From positions 434,001 through 498,000 of the forward strand of contig NZ_FNZM01000001.1 in assembly GCF_900109265.1 (NCBI RefSeq): 64,000 bases of DNA, given 5' to 3'. The notes under the pieces are model-generated. The model was not told the DNA's origin, searched no databases, and worked only from the letters and a program-made list of their open reading frames with translations. This document shows, piece by piece, positions 1 through 8,221 of the stretch. This DNA is from Paraburkholderia tropica (GTDB taxonomy: Bacteria; Pseudomonadota; Gammaproteobacteria; Burkholderiales; Burkholderiaceae). How positions within the stretch are numbered: the first letter of the stretch is position 1; the number at the start of each line of letters is the position of its first letter. Both the position numbers and the translations under genes were made by a program.

Positions 1-501
1 ATCGGCGTGGCCGAGACGCGCATTCATGCCGCGACGTGCGCGCGCCGCGATACGCTCGCGGCCGACCTCGACACCTGGCGCGCGATCCGCGCGAGCGCGC
101 CGGTGAGCCGCGCGAACGCGCTGCGCCAGCTGTGGGCCGCCGCGCGGTTTTCGGCGCACGGCGTGCCGCGTTGCGAGGTGCTGGTGGCGTCGTCGCGTGC
201 GGATCGACTGGTGAATCCCGTGTGTTCGGCGCGGCTCGCGCAGGCGTGGGACGCGCGCCATCTCGAGCATCCGTGGGCGGGCCACGATCTGCCGCACGAC
301 GACCCGCACTGGCTCATCGATGCGATCTGCGCGAGCGAACCGGCGAGCGAACCCGCGAGCGCCGCGACCGATGCGCCAGCGCACGTCGATACGCGAGCCG
401 ATACGCGAACCGACGCGGCCGCCGATCCGCAGCCCGATCCGCAGCCCGATCCGCGAACCGATCCGGCCGCCGCCCCGGACGGCCCAGCATCGCCGGCGTG
501 A
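1..501 (+). CDS. Alpha/beta hydrolase, C-terminal part (5' end outside window)
   Basis: The reading frame is open from the first base of the window, so this is the 3' end of a longer gene. The visible part ends like an alpha/beta hydrolase: 'VLVASSRADRLVNP' resembles the strand carrying the acidic catalytic residue, and 'WAGHDLPHDDPHWL' resembles the loop with the catalytic His. The nucleophile elbow would lie upstream. The last ~40 residues are not hydrolase-like: they are Asp-led tetrapeptide repeats (DTRA, DPQP, DPRT and similar) encoded by a 12-bp DNA repeat. The stop lies 54 bp before selD on the same strand, so the two may be co-transcribed. Substrate unknown. Confidence 0.7.
   Translation: MGVAETRIHAATCARRDTLAADLDTWRAIRASAPVSRANALRQLWAAARFSAHGVPRCEVLVASSRADRLVNPVCSARLAQAWDARHLEHPWAGHDLPHDDPHWLIDAICASEPASEPASAATDAPAHVDTRADTRTDAAADPQPDPQPDPRTDPAAAPDGPASPA
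388..471 (+). repeat. Seven imperfect 12-bp tandem units in the hydrolase tail
   Basis: Units of the form GATNCGCNNNCC repeat with a 12-bp period (388, 400, 412, 424, 436, 448, 460); the units at 424 and 436 are identical. They encode Asp-x-x-x tetrapeptides at the extreme C-terminus of the hydrolase. Such a repeat can vary in copy number by slippage without a frameshift. Confidence 0.75.
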
Positions 502-555
502 CGATTGCCCCATAATAGGGACGTTTCGTCAGCATATTCAGGAAGACTCCCCGCC

Positions 556-1629
556 ATGAACGACACCGTCCGCACTTCATCGGGCAGCGCCGCGCCGCGT
601 CTCACGAGCCTTTCGCACGGCGGCGGCTGCGGCTGCAAGATCGCGCCGGGCGTGCTCTCCGCGCTGCTCGCGCGCAGCACGCCGCTCACGGCTGCGTTTC
701 CCAATCTGCTCGTCGGCACCGAGACGGCCGACGACGCCGCCGTCTACAAGCTCAACGACGAGCAGGCCATCGTCGCGACCACCGACTTCTTCATGCCGAT
801 CGTCGACGATCCGTACGACTTCGGCCGCATCGCCGCGACCAATGCGCTGTCCGACGTCTACGCGATGGGCGGCAAGCCGATCCTCGCGCTCGCGCTGGTC
901 GGCATGCCGATCAACGTGTTGCCGCACGACGTCATCGCGCAGGTGCTGCGCGGCGGCGAGGACGTCTGCGCGGCGGCGGGCATTCCCGTCGCGGGCGGGC
1001 ATTCGATCGATTCCGTCGAGCCGATTTACGGGCTCGCGGCGCTCGGCGTCGTGCATCCGTCGCGCGTGAAGCGCAACGCCTCGGCGCGCGCGGGCGACGT
1101 GCTCGTGCTCGGCAAGCCGCTCGGCGTGGGCGTGCTCTCGGCGGCGCTCAAGAAGGACCTGCTCGACGCGACCGGTTATCAGGCGATGGTCGCCGCCGCC
1201 ACGATGCTCAACCGGCCGGGCGCGGCGCTCGCCGAACTCGACGACGTCCACGCGATGACCGACGTGACCGGCTTCGGCTTGCTCGGCCACACGCTCGAAA
1301 TCGCGCGCGGCGCGAGTCTCACGGCGCGCGTGCGTTACGCCGATCTGCCGTGGCTGCCGGGCGTCGAGGCGTTTGTCGATCAGGGCGTCTTCACGGGCGC
1401 GTCGGGCCGCAACTGGGCGTCGTACGGCGAGGGCGTGACGCTCGCGCCGAGCCTGCCGGAAAGCGCGCGCACGCTGCTCACCGATCCGCAAACCTCGGGC
1501 GGTCTGCTGGTCGCCTGCGCGCCCGAGCGCGTGGACGACGTGCTCGCGCTGTTCCACCAGGACGGTTTCGCGGATGCCCGCGTGATCGGCGAACTGGACG
1601 AAGGCCCTGCTCGCGTCGAGGTCGTATGA
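556..1629 (+). CDS. selD: Selenide, water dikinase (selenophosphate synthase)
   Basis: SelD makes selenophosphate from selenide and ATP, the selenium donor for selenocysteine and 2-selenouridine in tRNA. The 357-aa product has the glycine-rich N-terminal segment 'HGGGCGCKIAPG', with Cys25 and Lys28 matching E. coli Cys17 and Lys20. The active-site residue is therefore Cys, not selenocysteine. Other SelD signatures are 'TDFFMPIVDDPYDFGRIAATNA', 'AGGHSID', 'MTDVTGFGLLGH' and 'DPQTSGGLL'. The ATG at 556 was chosen over an in-frame ATG at 505 because AGGAAG lies 10 nt upstream of it and the family starts here. Its TGA overlaps the ATG of the next gene. No selA, selB or mnmH is in the window. Confidence 0.97.
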   Translation: MNDTVRTSSGSAAPRLTSLSHGGGCGCKIAPGVLSALLARSTPLTAAFPNLLVGTETADDAAVYKLNDEQAIVATTDFFMPIVDDPYDFGRIAATNALSDVYAMGGKPILALALVGMPINVLPHDVIAQVLRGGEDVCAAAGIPVAGGHSIDSVEPIYGLAALGVVHPSRVKRNASARAGDVLVLGKPLGVGVLSAALKKDLLDATGYQAMVAAATMLNRPGAALAELDDVHAMTDVTGFGLLGHTLEIARGASLTARVRYADLPWLPGVEAFVDQGVFTGASGRNWASYGEGVTLAPSLPESARTLLTDPQTSGGLLVACAPERVDDVLALFHQDGFADARVIGELDEGPARVEVV

Positions 1630-2531
1630 GCGCGGAGTCGCCGAAAGCCATTTTCTACGCGCTCGCCGCGAACGCGGGCATCGCCGTCTGCAAGTACGCG
1701 GCGGCGGCGTTCACGGGCTCCGGCTCGATGTTCGCCGAAGCGATTCACTCGACCGCCGACTGCGGCAATCAACTGTTGCTGCTGTTCGGCCTGCGCCAGT
1801 CGCGCGAACCACCTTCGCCGCTGCATCCGATGGGCTCGGGCCGCGCGATCAACTTCTATTCGCTGCTGGTCGCGCTGCTGCTGTTCTTCGTGGGCGGCGC
1901 GTTTTCCGTGTATGAGGGCGTGCACCGGCTGTTCACGCGCGAGCCGCTGCAATACGTGTATGTGGCGCTCGCGGTGCTCGGCGTGTCGGTCGTGCTGGAG
2001 GCGCTCTCGCTGTATGGCGCGATGCGCGAGATTCGCGCGGGCAATCCGGGCAAGCCGCTGTGGCGATGGTTCCGCGAAACGCGCGATTCGGACCTGCTGG
2101 TCGTGGCGGGCGAGGACGTCGCCGCGCTCGCGGGTCTCGCGATTGCGTTCGTCGCGGTGCTGCTGACGGTGATCACCGGCAATCCCGTGTGGGACGCGTG
2201 CGGCTCGATCTGCATCGGCTTTCTGCTGATGACGATCGCGTGGCTCGTCGCGCGCGAAGTGAAGTCGATGATCGTGGGCGAGTCGGCGAGTCCGGAAATG
2301 CGGCGCGACATCGAAACGTTTCTGCGCGCGCGGCCCGAGATTCGCCACATCATGAACGTCATCACCCTGCAATGGGGCAAGGAGATCGTCGTGGCCGTGC
2401 AGGCCGAGATGATCGACTACGAACACAGCCGCACGATGGTCGAAGCGATCAACGAGATCGAAGCGGATTTGCAGGCGCGTTTCCCGCAGGTGCGCTGGGT
2501 GTTCTTCGAGCCGGACTTCGTGAATCGTTAA
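1626..2531 (+). CDS. Cation diffusion facilitator (CDF) family transporter
   Basis: A 301-aa inner-membrane protein of the CDF family, which export divalent metals (Zn, Fe, Mn, Co) in exchange for protons. Several hydrophobic segments are visible in the first ~210 residues, followed by a cytoplasmic ferredoxin-like C-terminal domain. TM2 carries 'HSTADCGNQ', the usual HSxxDxxN metal site with a Cys within it. TM5 carries 'AGEDVAALAG', whose acidic pair would complete the transport site. The start ATG overlaps the selD stop as ATGA, indicating translational coupling. The metal cannot be told from sequence. A strong terminator follows. Confidence 0.9.
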   Translation: MSAESPKAIFYALAANAGIAVCKYAAAAFTGSGSMFAEAIHSTADCGNQLLLLFGLRQSREPPSPLHPMGSGRAINFYSLLVALLLFFVGGAFSVYEGVHRLFTREPLQYVYVALAVLGVSVVLEALSLYGAMREIRAGNPGKPLWRWFRETRDSDLLVVAGEDVAALAGLAIAFVAVLLTVITGNPVWDACGSICIGFLLMTIAWLVAREVKSMIVGESASPEMRRDIETFLRARPEIRHIMNVITLQWGKEIVVAVQAEMIDYEHSRTMVEAINEIEADLQARFPQVRWVFFEPDFVNR

Positions 2532-2578
2532 ATCGTGATCGGTCGTCAGCCGACAAGCTGACGATCCGGCAATCCCCG

Positions 2579-2616
2579 AACGGGCCGCCGCTCCTGGAGC
2601 GCGGCCCGTTTTTCTT
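2579..2616 (+). terminator. Rho-independent terminator after selD-CDF
   Basis: A perfect 10-bp stem, AACGGGCCGC (2579-2588) with GCGGCCCGTT (2601-2610), is followed by TTTCTT. It ends the selD-CDF transcription unit. Confidence 0.9.
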
Positions 2617-2926
2617 GTCGATGCGCGGATGAGGCGCGCTGTCGCGTGCGTCGTCGATTTAAGAATCGTCCTATTTTGCGTTGTCCTACGTCGCTATAGG
2701 ATTTCCTTTCGGTTGACTTGCATGAATTGCAAAATTTTGTCGCATGTCGCGCGCCTGTTCACGGCAGGACGCGCGATGTGCCGCCGCACTGTCGCAGCGG
2801 CGCGATGCGCGACATGGGCGTTCGATCCGGACGCCCTGCAACGCTGAATCGCGAAGCGCACCGGAGACGCCATCCTGTTCGTGATCTTTTGCTTCGCGAA
2901 AGTGCTTGCAATGATCAGGATGACGA
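2617..2926 (+). promoter_or_regulatory. Upstream region of the autotransporter gene
   Basis: A 310-bp non-coding stretch with locally raised AT content around 2655-2745. A TTGACT at 2713-2718 could be a -35 element, but no good -10 follows at the right distance, so no promoter is assigned. The short ORFs here have no coding character. Confidence 0.35.
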
Positions 2927-5900
2927 ATGAACAAGATTTATCGCACGATCTGGAACGCCGCATCGGGACGCTGGATCGCTGTGCAGGAAAACGCGCGCGC
3001 ACGCGGCGCGAAGGGTGGGAGCGGTGCGCGTTCGCGTAGCCGGCTCGCATGCGGCGCGCTTGCCGTGGCGGCGGCGTGGGGCGGCGGCGTTCGCGCGGGC
3101 ACGGTGCTGGACACGGACGGCGCGACCGTCATAGCGGCGGACATCTGCACGGGTACGACGATCGGCGGCTCCGGCCTCAACTATCTGGCGATGGGCTGCA
3201 ATGCCAGTGCGTCGGATACCGATTCGATCGCCATCGGCACGTCGTCGGTGGCGAACGGCGCCTCGGCGCTCGCGCTGGGCGATCACACCTACGCGATCGC
3301 GAACGGCGCGACAGCGCTCGGCGGCGGCGCGACGGCGAGCGGCGTGCAATCGGTCGCGCTGGGCGGCGACAAGGTGGACGCCCTTCAAGACGCCGCCGCC
3401 AAGGCCACGGGCGAGCGCGCGGTGGCGGTGGGCGCGGCGACGCGGGCGATGGGCAACAACTCGGTCGCGCTCGGCAGCACCGTGACGGCCGCCGCCGACA
3501 ACGCCGTGGCAATCGGCTCGGGCGCCGCGGTGAGCGGCGCGGGATCGGTCGCGCTGGGCGTGAAGGCGAGCGGCGTCGGCGCGAATGCGGCCGCGATCGG
3601 CGCCGGTTCGGCGGCGTCCGGCGACGCGTCCACGGCGATCGGCAATCTTGCCATGGCAAGCGGCAAGAATGCGTTCGCGCTGGGCTCATCCGCGAGCGCG
3701 TCGGCGGACAATGCGATCGCGATGGGCCTGAGTGCGAAAGGCACCGTGAGCGGCGCGATTGCGATTGGTCAGGCCGCCGCCGCGCAAGGCGCGAACAGCA
3801 TCGCGCTGGGCTACAACGCCAACACCGGCGCCGCGTCGACGGCGGACGGCAATATGGCGATCGGCGCGAACGCAGGCATTGCGAACAAGGGCGCGGGCAT
3901 CATCGTGATCGGCCGCAACGCGAAGCTCAGAAACGACGGCGGCACGCCGGCCATCACGGGCGATGGATCGATCGTGATCGGTGACGGCGCCAGCATCTTC
4001 GGCAGCAATAGCACCGCGCTCGGCGCGAATACGTATTCGCTGTACTCGGGCGCGACGCTCGTCGGCGCGGGCGCGCGCTCGACGGTGTTGGGCGGCGGCA
4101 CCGCGCTCGGCCAGGGCGCGTCAGTCACGGCGGACAATGCCGTCGCGCTGGGCGCCAATTCGATCGCCGACCGGTCCAATGCGGTCTCGGTCGGCACCGC
4201 GACCGCGGCGCGGCAGATCGTCCACGTGGCGGCCGGCGCGGTGAGCGGTACGAGCACCGACGCGATCAACGGCTCGCAACTCAACACGACGAATACGCAG
4301 GTGACGGCGAACGCAAGCGCCATTACCGCGTTGCAGGACTTGACCGACAACGCCGTGATGTATGACTCGACGACGCATGACCTGGTGACGCTGGGCGGCG
4401 TGGGCTCGAACGTGAAATTGACCAACGTCGCGGCGGCCACGCTGACCGGCACGAGCACGGATGCGGTGAACGGCGCGCAACTTTACTCCACGAACAGCAA
4501 TGTGACGGCCATTTCGAACACGGTGAACAAGATCGTGAGCGGTGATGGCATCAAGTATTTCCACACCGGCTCGGCGCTGGCCGATTCGGTTGCGAACGGC
4601 ACGAACTCGACGGCGATTGGTCCGGCGGCCGTCGCTTCGTATGCCGACGATATCGCGATTGGTGACGGCGCTGCGGCAAGCCGCCCGGCCATCACCCAGC
4701 AAAGCGGCAACATCGCACTGGGTGCGAGCGCATCGGCGCAAGGCTATCGTTCGATTGCGATCGGCTATGGCGCGCAAACGAATACCGGCTCGCTCTATGT
4801 GAACTCATCCGATATCGCAATCGGGCAGTCTGCTTTTGCTGAAGGTTATAACTCGGTCGCGCTCGGCAACAATGCGAATGTCGGTACGGCAGGCGGCGAC
4901 GGCAATAACGTCGCCGTAGGCTCGAATACGTACGCGAAGGCAACGGGCGCCGTGGCGTTCGGCGGATCGTCGACCGCGGCGGCTTCGAATGCCACGGCGA
5001 TTGGCGCGGCCGCTTACGCAGGCGGAAGCGGCTCGACGGCATTGGGCGAAGCATCGACGGCGAGCGCGGCGAACGCGATCGCGATCGGTAACGGTGCGAA
5101 TGCGTCGGTTTCCAACTCGCTGGCGCTGGGTAACGGCGCGACCACGGCGGCTGCTGTCGGCACGGCGAATGGCGTGATCGGTGGTCAGACGTTCACGTAT
5201 GCCGGTGCAACGCCGACCGGCGTGGTGAGCGTGGGCGCGGCGGGTGCCGAGCGCCAGGTGACGAACGTCGCGGCCGGTCGTGTGACGGCAGCGAGCACGG
5301 ACGCCGTGAACGGCTCGCAGCTCTACGCGACAAACACGCAGGTCACTACGAACACCGGCGCAATCAGCACACTGCAAGCGCTAAGCGCTGGCGCGGTGAT
5401 GTACGACTCGTCGTCGCACGATTCGGTGACGCTCGGCGGCGCGGGTGCGAGCACGCCGGTCGCACTGCACAACGTGGCGGGAGGCGCAGTGAGCGATGCG
5501 AGCAACGATGCGGTGAACGGCTCGCAGCTTTTCAAGCTCGCGAGCAGCACGGCAAGCGGTCTGGGCGGCGGCTCGACGGTGAACAGCGACGGTTCGATCA
5601 CGACGCCGACCTACAGCGTCGGCGGCGCGACGTTCCACAACGCAGGCGAAGCCTTCACGAATATCGACGGCCGCACGACCGCGAACACGGACGCGCTCAG
5701 CACGCTGCAAGGCCAAACCGCTGACGCGGTGATGTACGACTCGTCGTCGCACGATTCGGTGACGCTCGGCGGCGCAGATTCGAGCACGCCGGTCGCACTG
5801 CACAACGTGGCGGCAGGCGCAGTGAGCGATGCGAGTAACGATGCGGTGAACGGCTCGCAGCTCTACAAACTCGCCAACAGTACGGCAAGCGGTCTGGGCG

Positions 5901-7501
5901 GCGGCTCGACGGTAAACAGCGACGGTTCGATCACGACGCCGACTTACACCATCGGCGGCGCGACGTTCCACAACGCAGGCGAAGCCTTCACGAATATCGA
6001 CGGCCGCACGACCGCGAACGCCGACGCAATCAGCAACCTTCAAGGCCAAACCGCCGACGCCGTCATGTACGACTCGACTGCGCACGATTCGGTCACGCTC
6101 GGCGGCACGAGTGCGACCGCGCCGATCGCGCTCCATAACGTCGCGAATGGCGCAGTCGACGCATCGAGTTTCGATGCCATCAACGGCTCGCAACTCTTCG
6201 GCGTATCGAGCGCGCTCGTCAATGCACTCGGCGGCGGCGCAAGCGTGTCTGCCGACGGCTCGATCACGCTGCCGACGTATCGCATCGGCAACACGACCTT
6301 CCACAACGTGGGCGGCGCGCTCACGAATCTCGACGGCCGCGTAACGGATCTCTCCGATGCGGTGAGCAGCGGCACCATCGGCCTCGTGCAGCAGGATGCC
6401 ACGACGCACGCCATCACGGTCGGCAAGGACGTGTCTGGCCGCGAGGTCGATTTCGCCGGCACGAACGGTGTGCGTCTGCTGACGGGCGTGGCGGCAGGCA
6501 ATGTCGATGCGAGCAGCGTCGACGCCGTGAACGGCTCGCAACTCTTCGCCATCGGCAACGCCACGGCGAACGCGCTGGGCGGCGGTGCGACGATGAACGC
6601 GAACGGCACCATGAGCGGCCCGAACTACGCTATCGGCGGCAACACGTACAACAACGTGGGCGGCGCGCTGACCGATCTCGACGGCCGCGTTGCGCAGAAC
6701 GCGCAGGACATCAGCGATATCAAGGGCGATGTGGCGAATGCGGTGGCCTACGACTCATCGGCGCACGACTCGGTCACGCTTGGCGACGGCGGCACACCGG
6801 TGAGTCTGCACAACGTCGCGGCCGGCACGGCGGACACCGACGCGGTCAATCTCGGCCAGATGAACGACGCGATCGCATCGGTCCAGCAGGCGGCGGATGC
6901 GGCGGTCAATCCGTTCGTCGCGGCGCAGGGCAATCGCGACACGGAAGGCGCGATTGCCAGCGGCACACACGCAACGGCCGCCGGTGCGAACGCCGTCGCG
7001 AGCGGCGCGAACGCCGTGGCGCTCGGCGCGAACACGCAGGCGACTGGCGCGAATTCGGTGGCGCTCGGCGCGGATTCGGTGGCCGATCGCGACAACGCGG
7101 TGTCGGTCGGCTCGGCGGGCAACGAGCGGCAGATCACCAACGTCGCGCCCGGCACAGCCGGCACCGACGCGGCCAACATGAACCAGCTCAACGCGATGGC
7201 CGCGCAGGGCCAGGGTTACGTCGATCAGCGCATCGCGGGCGTGCAGAACCAGATCAGCGACGTGCGTCGGGACGCATTCGGCGCGGCCGCGGCGGCGATG
7301 GCGGTCGCCGGTCTGCCGCAACCGACCGAGCCGGGCAGGACAATGGTGGCCGCCGCCGGTTCGCGCATCGGCGGACAGACCGGCATGGCGCTCGGCGTGT
7401 CCTACGTGACGCGCAACAACCGCTGGGTCGCAAAGGCGTCGGCGAGTTCGAGCAGCCAGGGCAACACGGGCGTGACACTCGGCGCCGGGTATCAGTGGTA
7501 A
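2927..7501 (+). CDS. YadA-like trimeric autotransporter adhesin
   Basis: A 1524-aa type Vc secreted surface adhesin, expected to trimerise and anchor in the outer membrane. The N-terminus 'MNKIYRTIWN...GRWIAVQE' is an extended signal-peptide region, followed by a hydrophobic core with likely cleavage after Ala57. Residues ~90-450 and ~560-770 are head repeats of the 'NSVALG/NAIAIG' type. Neck motifs 'NVAAG...STDAVNGSQL' recur through the stalk, and 'VMYDSSSHDSVTLGG' modules alternate with them. The last ~75 residues ('GAAAAAMAVAGLPQP...GVTLGAGYQW') form the C-terminal membrane-anchor beta-barrel segment. Two adjacent 111-residue stalk modules are nearly identical in DNA. The gene stands alone between two terminators. 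The host ligand is unknown. Confidence 0.95.
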   Translation: MNKIYRTIWNAASGRWIAVQENARARGAKGGSGARSRSRLACGALAVAAAWGGGVRAGTVLDTDGATVIAADICTGTTIGGSGLNYLAMGCNASASDTDSIAIGTSSVANGASALALGDHTYAIANGATALGGGATASGVQSVALGGDKVDALQDAAAKATGERAVAVGAATRAMGNNSVALGSTVTAAADNAVAIGSGAAVSGAGSVALGVKASGVGANAAAIGAGSAASGDASTAIGNLAMASGKNAFALGSSASASADNAIAMGLSAKGTVSGAIAIGQAAAAQGANSIALGYNANTGAASTADGNMAIGANAGIANKGAGIIVIGRNAKLRNDGGTPAITGDGSIVIGDGASIFGSNSTALGANTYSLYSGATLVGAGARSTVLGGGTALGQGASVTADNAVALGANSIADRSNAVSVGTATAARQIVHVAAGAVSGTSTDAINGSQLNTTNTQVTANASAITALQDLTDNAVMYDSTTHDLVTLGGVGSNVKLTNVAAATLTGTSTDAVNGAQLYSTNSNVTAISNTVNKIVSGDGIKYFHTGSALADSVANGTNSTAIGPAAVASYADDIAIGDGAAASRPAITQQSGNIALGASASAQGYRSIAIGYGAQTNTGSLYVNSSDIAIGQSAFAEGYNSVALGNNANVGTAGGDGNNVAVGSNTYAKATGAVAFGGSSTAAASNATAIGAAAYAGGSGSTALGEASTASAANAIAIGNGANASVSNSLALGNGATTAAAVGTANGVIGGQTFTYAGATPTGVVSVGAAGAERQVTNVAAGRVTAASTDAVNGSQLYATNTQVTTNTGAISTLQALSAGAVMYDSSSHDSVTLGGAGASTPVALHNVAGGAVSDASNDAVNGSQLFKLASSTASGLGGGSTVNSDGSITTPTYSVGGATFHNAGEAFTNIDGRTTANTDALSTLQGQTADAVMYDSSSHDSVTLGGADSSTPVALHNVAAGAVSDASNDAVNGSQLYKLANSTASGLGGGSTVNSDGSITTPTYTIGGATFHNAGEAFTNIDGRTTANADAISNLQGQTADAVMYDSTAHDSVTLGGTSATAPIALHNVANGAVDASSFDAINGSQLFGVSSALVNALGGGASVSADGSITLPTYRIGNTTFHNVGGALTNLDGRVTDLSDAVSSGTIGLVQQDATTHAITVGKDVSGREVDFAGTNGVRLLTGVAAGNVDASSVDAVNGSQLFAIGNATANALGGGATMNANGTMSGPNYAIGGNTYNNVGGALTDLDGRVAQNAQDISDIKGDVANAVAYDSSAHDSVTLGDGGTPVSLHNVAAGTADTDAVNLGQMNDAIASVQQAADAAVNPFVAAQGNRDTEGAIASGTHATAAGANAVASGANAVALGANTQATGANSVALGADSVADRDNAVSVGSAGNERQITNVAPGTAGTDAANMNQLNAMAAQGQGYVDQRIAGVQNQISDVRRDAFGAAAAAMAVAGLPQPTEPGRTMVAAAGSRIGGQTGMALGVSYVTRNNRWVAKASASSSSQGNTGVTLGAGYQW
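5401..6066 (+). repeat. Two tandem 333-bp stalk modules in the adhesin gene
   Basis: Units 5401-5733 and 5734-6066 begin with the same GTACGACTCG and are exactly 333 bp (111 codons) apart. Most of each unit is identical in DNA. A third, diverged copy begins at 6067. Recombination between units would change stalk length by 111 residues in frame. Confidence 0.9.
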
Positions 7502-7513
7502 GTCTCGTACGGC

Positions 7514-7548
7514 AAAGCCCGATGGTCGACAAACCATCGGGCTTTTTT
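7514..7548 (+). terminator. Rho-independent terminator of the adhesin gene
   Basis: A perfect 13-bp stem (7514-7526 with 7533-7545) with loop CGACAA runs into a T tract, 12 bp after the stop codon. Confidence 0.92.
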
Positions 7549-7557
7549 ATTGCGCTT

Positions 7558-7632
7558 TCAATGACGGAACGGCGTCCACACCGGTGCGGTGTTGTTCCAG
7601 GTGTCCAGCTCGGAAGGCGTAGTCGTATTCAT
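7558..7632 (-). CDS. Possible 24-residue peptide
   Basis: On the minus strand an ATG at 7632 opens a 24-codon frame rich in Thr, Trp and Pro (starts MNTTTPSELD, ends VWTPFRH), with AGGA about 9 nt upstream. It runs toward the adhesin terminator and lies downstream of the DUF4148 gene on the same strand. No family recognised. The tidy SD-ATG-stop layout is the only support. Confidence 0.3.
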   Translation of the reverse strand: MNTTTPSELDTWNNTAPVWTPFRH

Positions 7633-7687
7633 GATCAGTCATCCTGATTAATGATGAAGTTCGCGATGCAGGTCGACGCGTCGCGTG

Positions 7688-7963
7688 TTATTCGCTCACG
7701 CGCGCCACGCGTTGCGCGTCGTTCGCGCGGCCTTCCTGAATCGCGAGACGTTCTGCCTGCGTGCGGCCCACGAGACTCTGATTCGGATAGCTCGTCTTGT
7801 TCAGCGCGGGCAACGTGCCGTCGCGATACGCGGCGACGATTTCGGCCTTCACTTCTTCACGCGTCTTGGGACCGTTGTTCACCGATTGCGCGAACACCGA
7901 TGCGCTGGCGGCAAGCGAAACAACGAGCGTTGCGCCGAGGGCGGTTGCGAGAGTGCGTTTCAT
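7688..7963 (-). CDS. DUF4148 family secreted protein
   Basis: A 91-aa protein with a Sec signal peptide ('ATALGATLVVSLAASASVFA', cleavage near Ala25-Gln26) and a mature part 'KTREEVKAEIVAAYRDGTLPALNKTSYPNQS', the hallmark of DUF4148 proteins. These are numerous in Burkholderia relatives, probably periplasmic, and of unknown function. The start at 7963 was chosen over a longer upstream frame because AGGAG lies 7 nt before it and it gives a clean signal peptide. Confidence 0.85.
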   Translation of the reverse strand: MKRTLATALGATLVVSLAASASVFAQSVNNGPKTREEVKAEIVAAYRDGTLPALNKTSYPNQSLVGRTQAERLAIQEGRANDAQRVARVSE

Positions 7964-8129
7964 GATCTGCTCCTGTTTTAAGGGCGCCGCAAATCGATGA
8001 AAACAACAACCGGTGCGGCGACAGGTGCAAATGTAGGTGTCCGCGCGTCGGCGATAAACAGTCTGAAAACGAAAGGAATTGTCGAGATTCCGGAACAATC
8101 GGTCGCACGCGTAGGCAATGCAAACGCTC

Positions 8130-8167
8130 AAAAGCAAGACGGGCGGGCGTTCGAAGCCCGCCCGTCT
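8130..8167 (-). terminator. Terminator downstream of the LysR gene
   Basis: A perfect 12-bp stem (8137-8148 with 8156-8167) and 7-nt loop. Read on the minus strand it is followed by TGCTTTTG, so it probably ends the LysR transcript, whose stop codon is at 8222. Confidence 0.7.
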
Positions 8168-8221
8168 GGGCGCGAATATGCACGGTATCGCGCAATATCG
8201 CGCCTGAGAATCCGCGAAAAA

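Noticed and set aside
424-471. CRISPR-like regular repeat
   Set aside because: Period is 12 bp with no spacers; it is an in-frame coding repeat.
2629-2847. 72-codon frame upstream of the adhesin gene
   Set aside because: No ribosome-binding site, odd Cys/Arg composition and no family; it overlaps the AT-rich promoter region.
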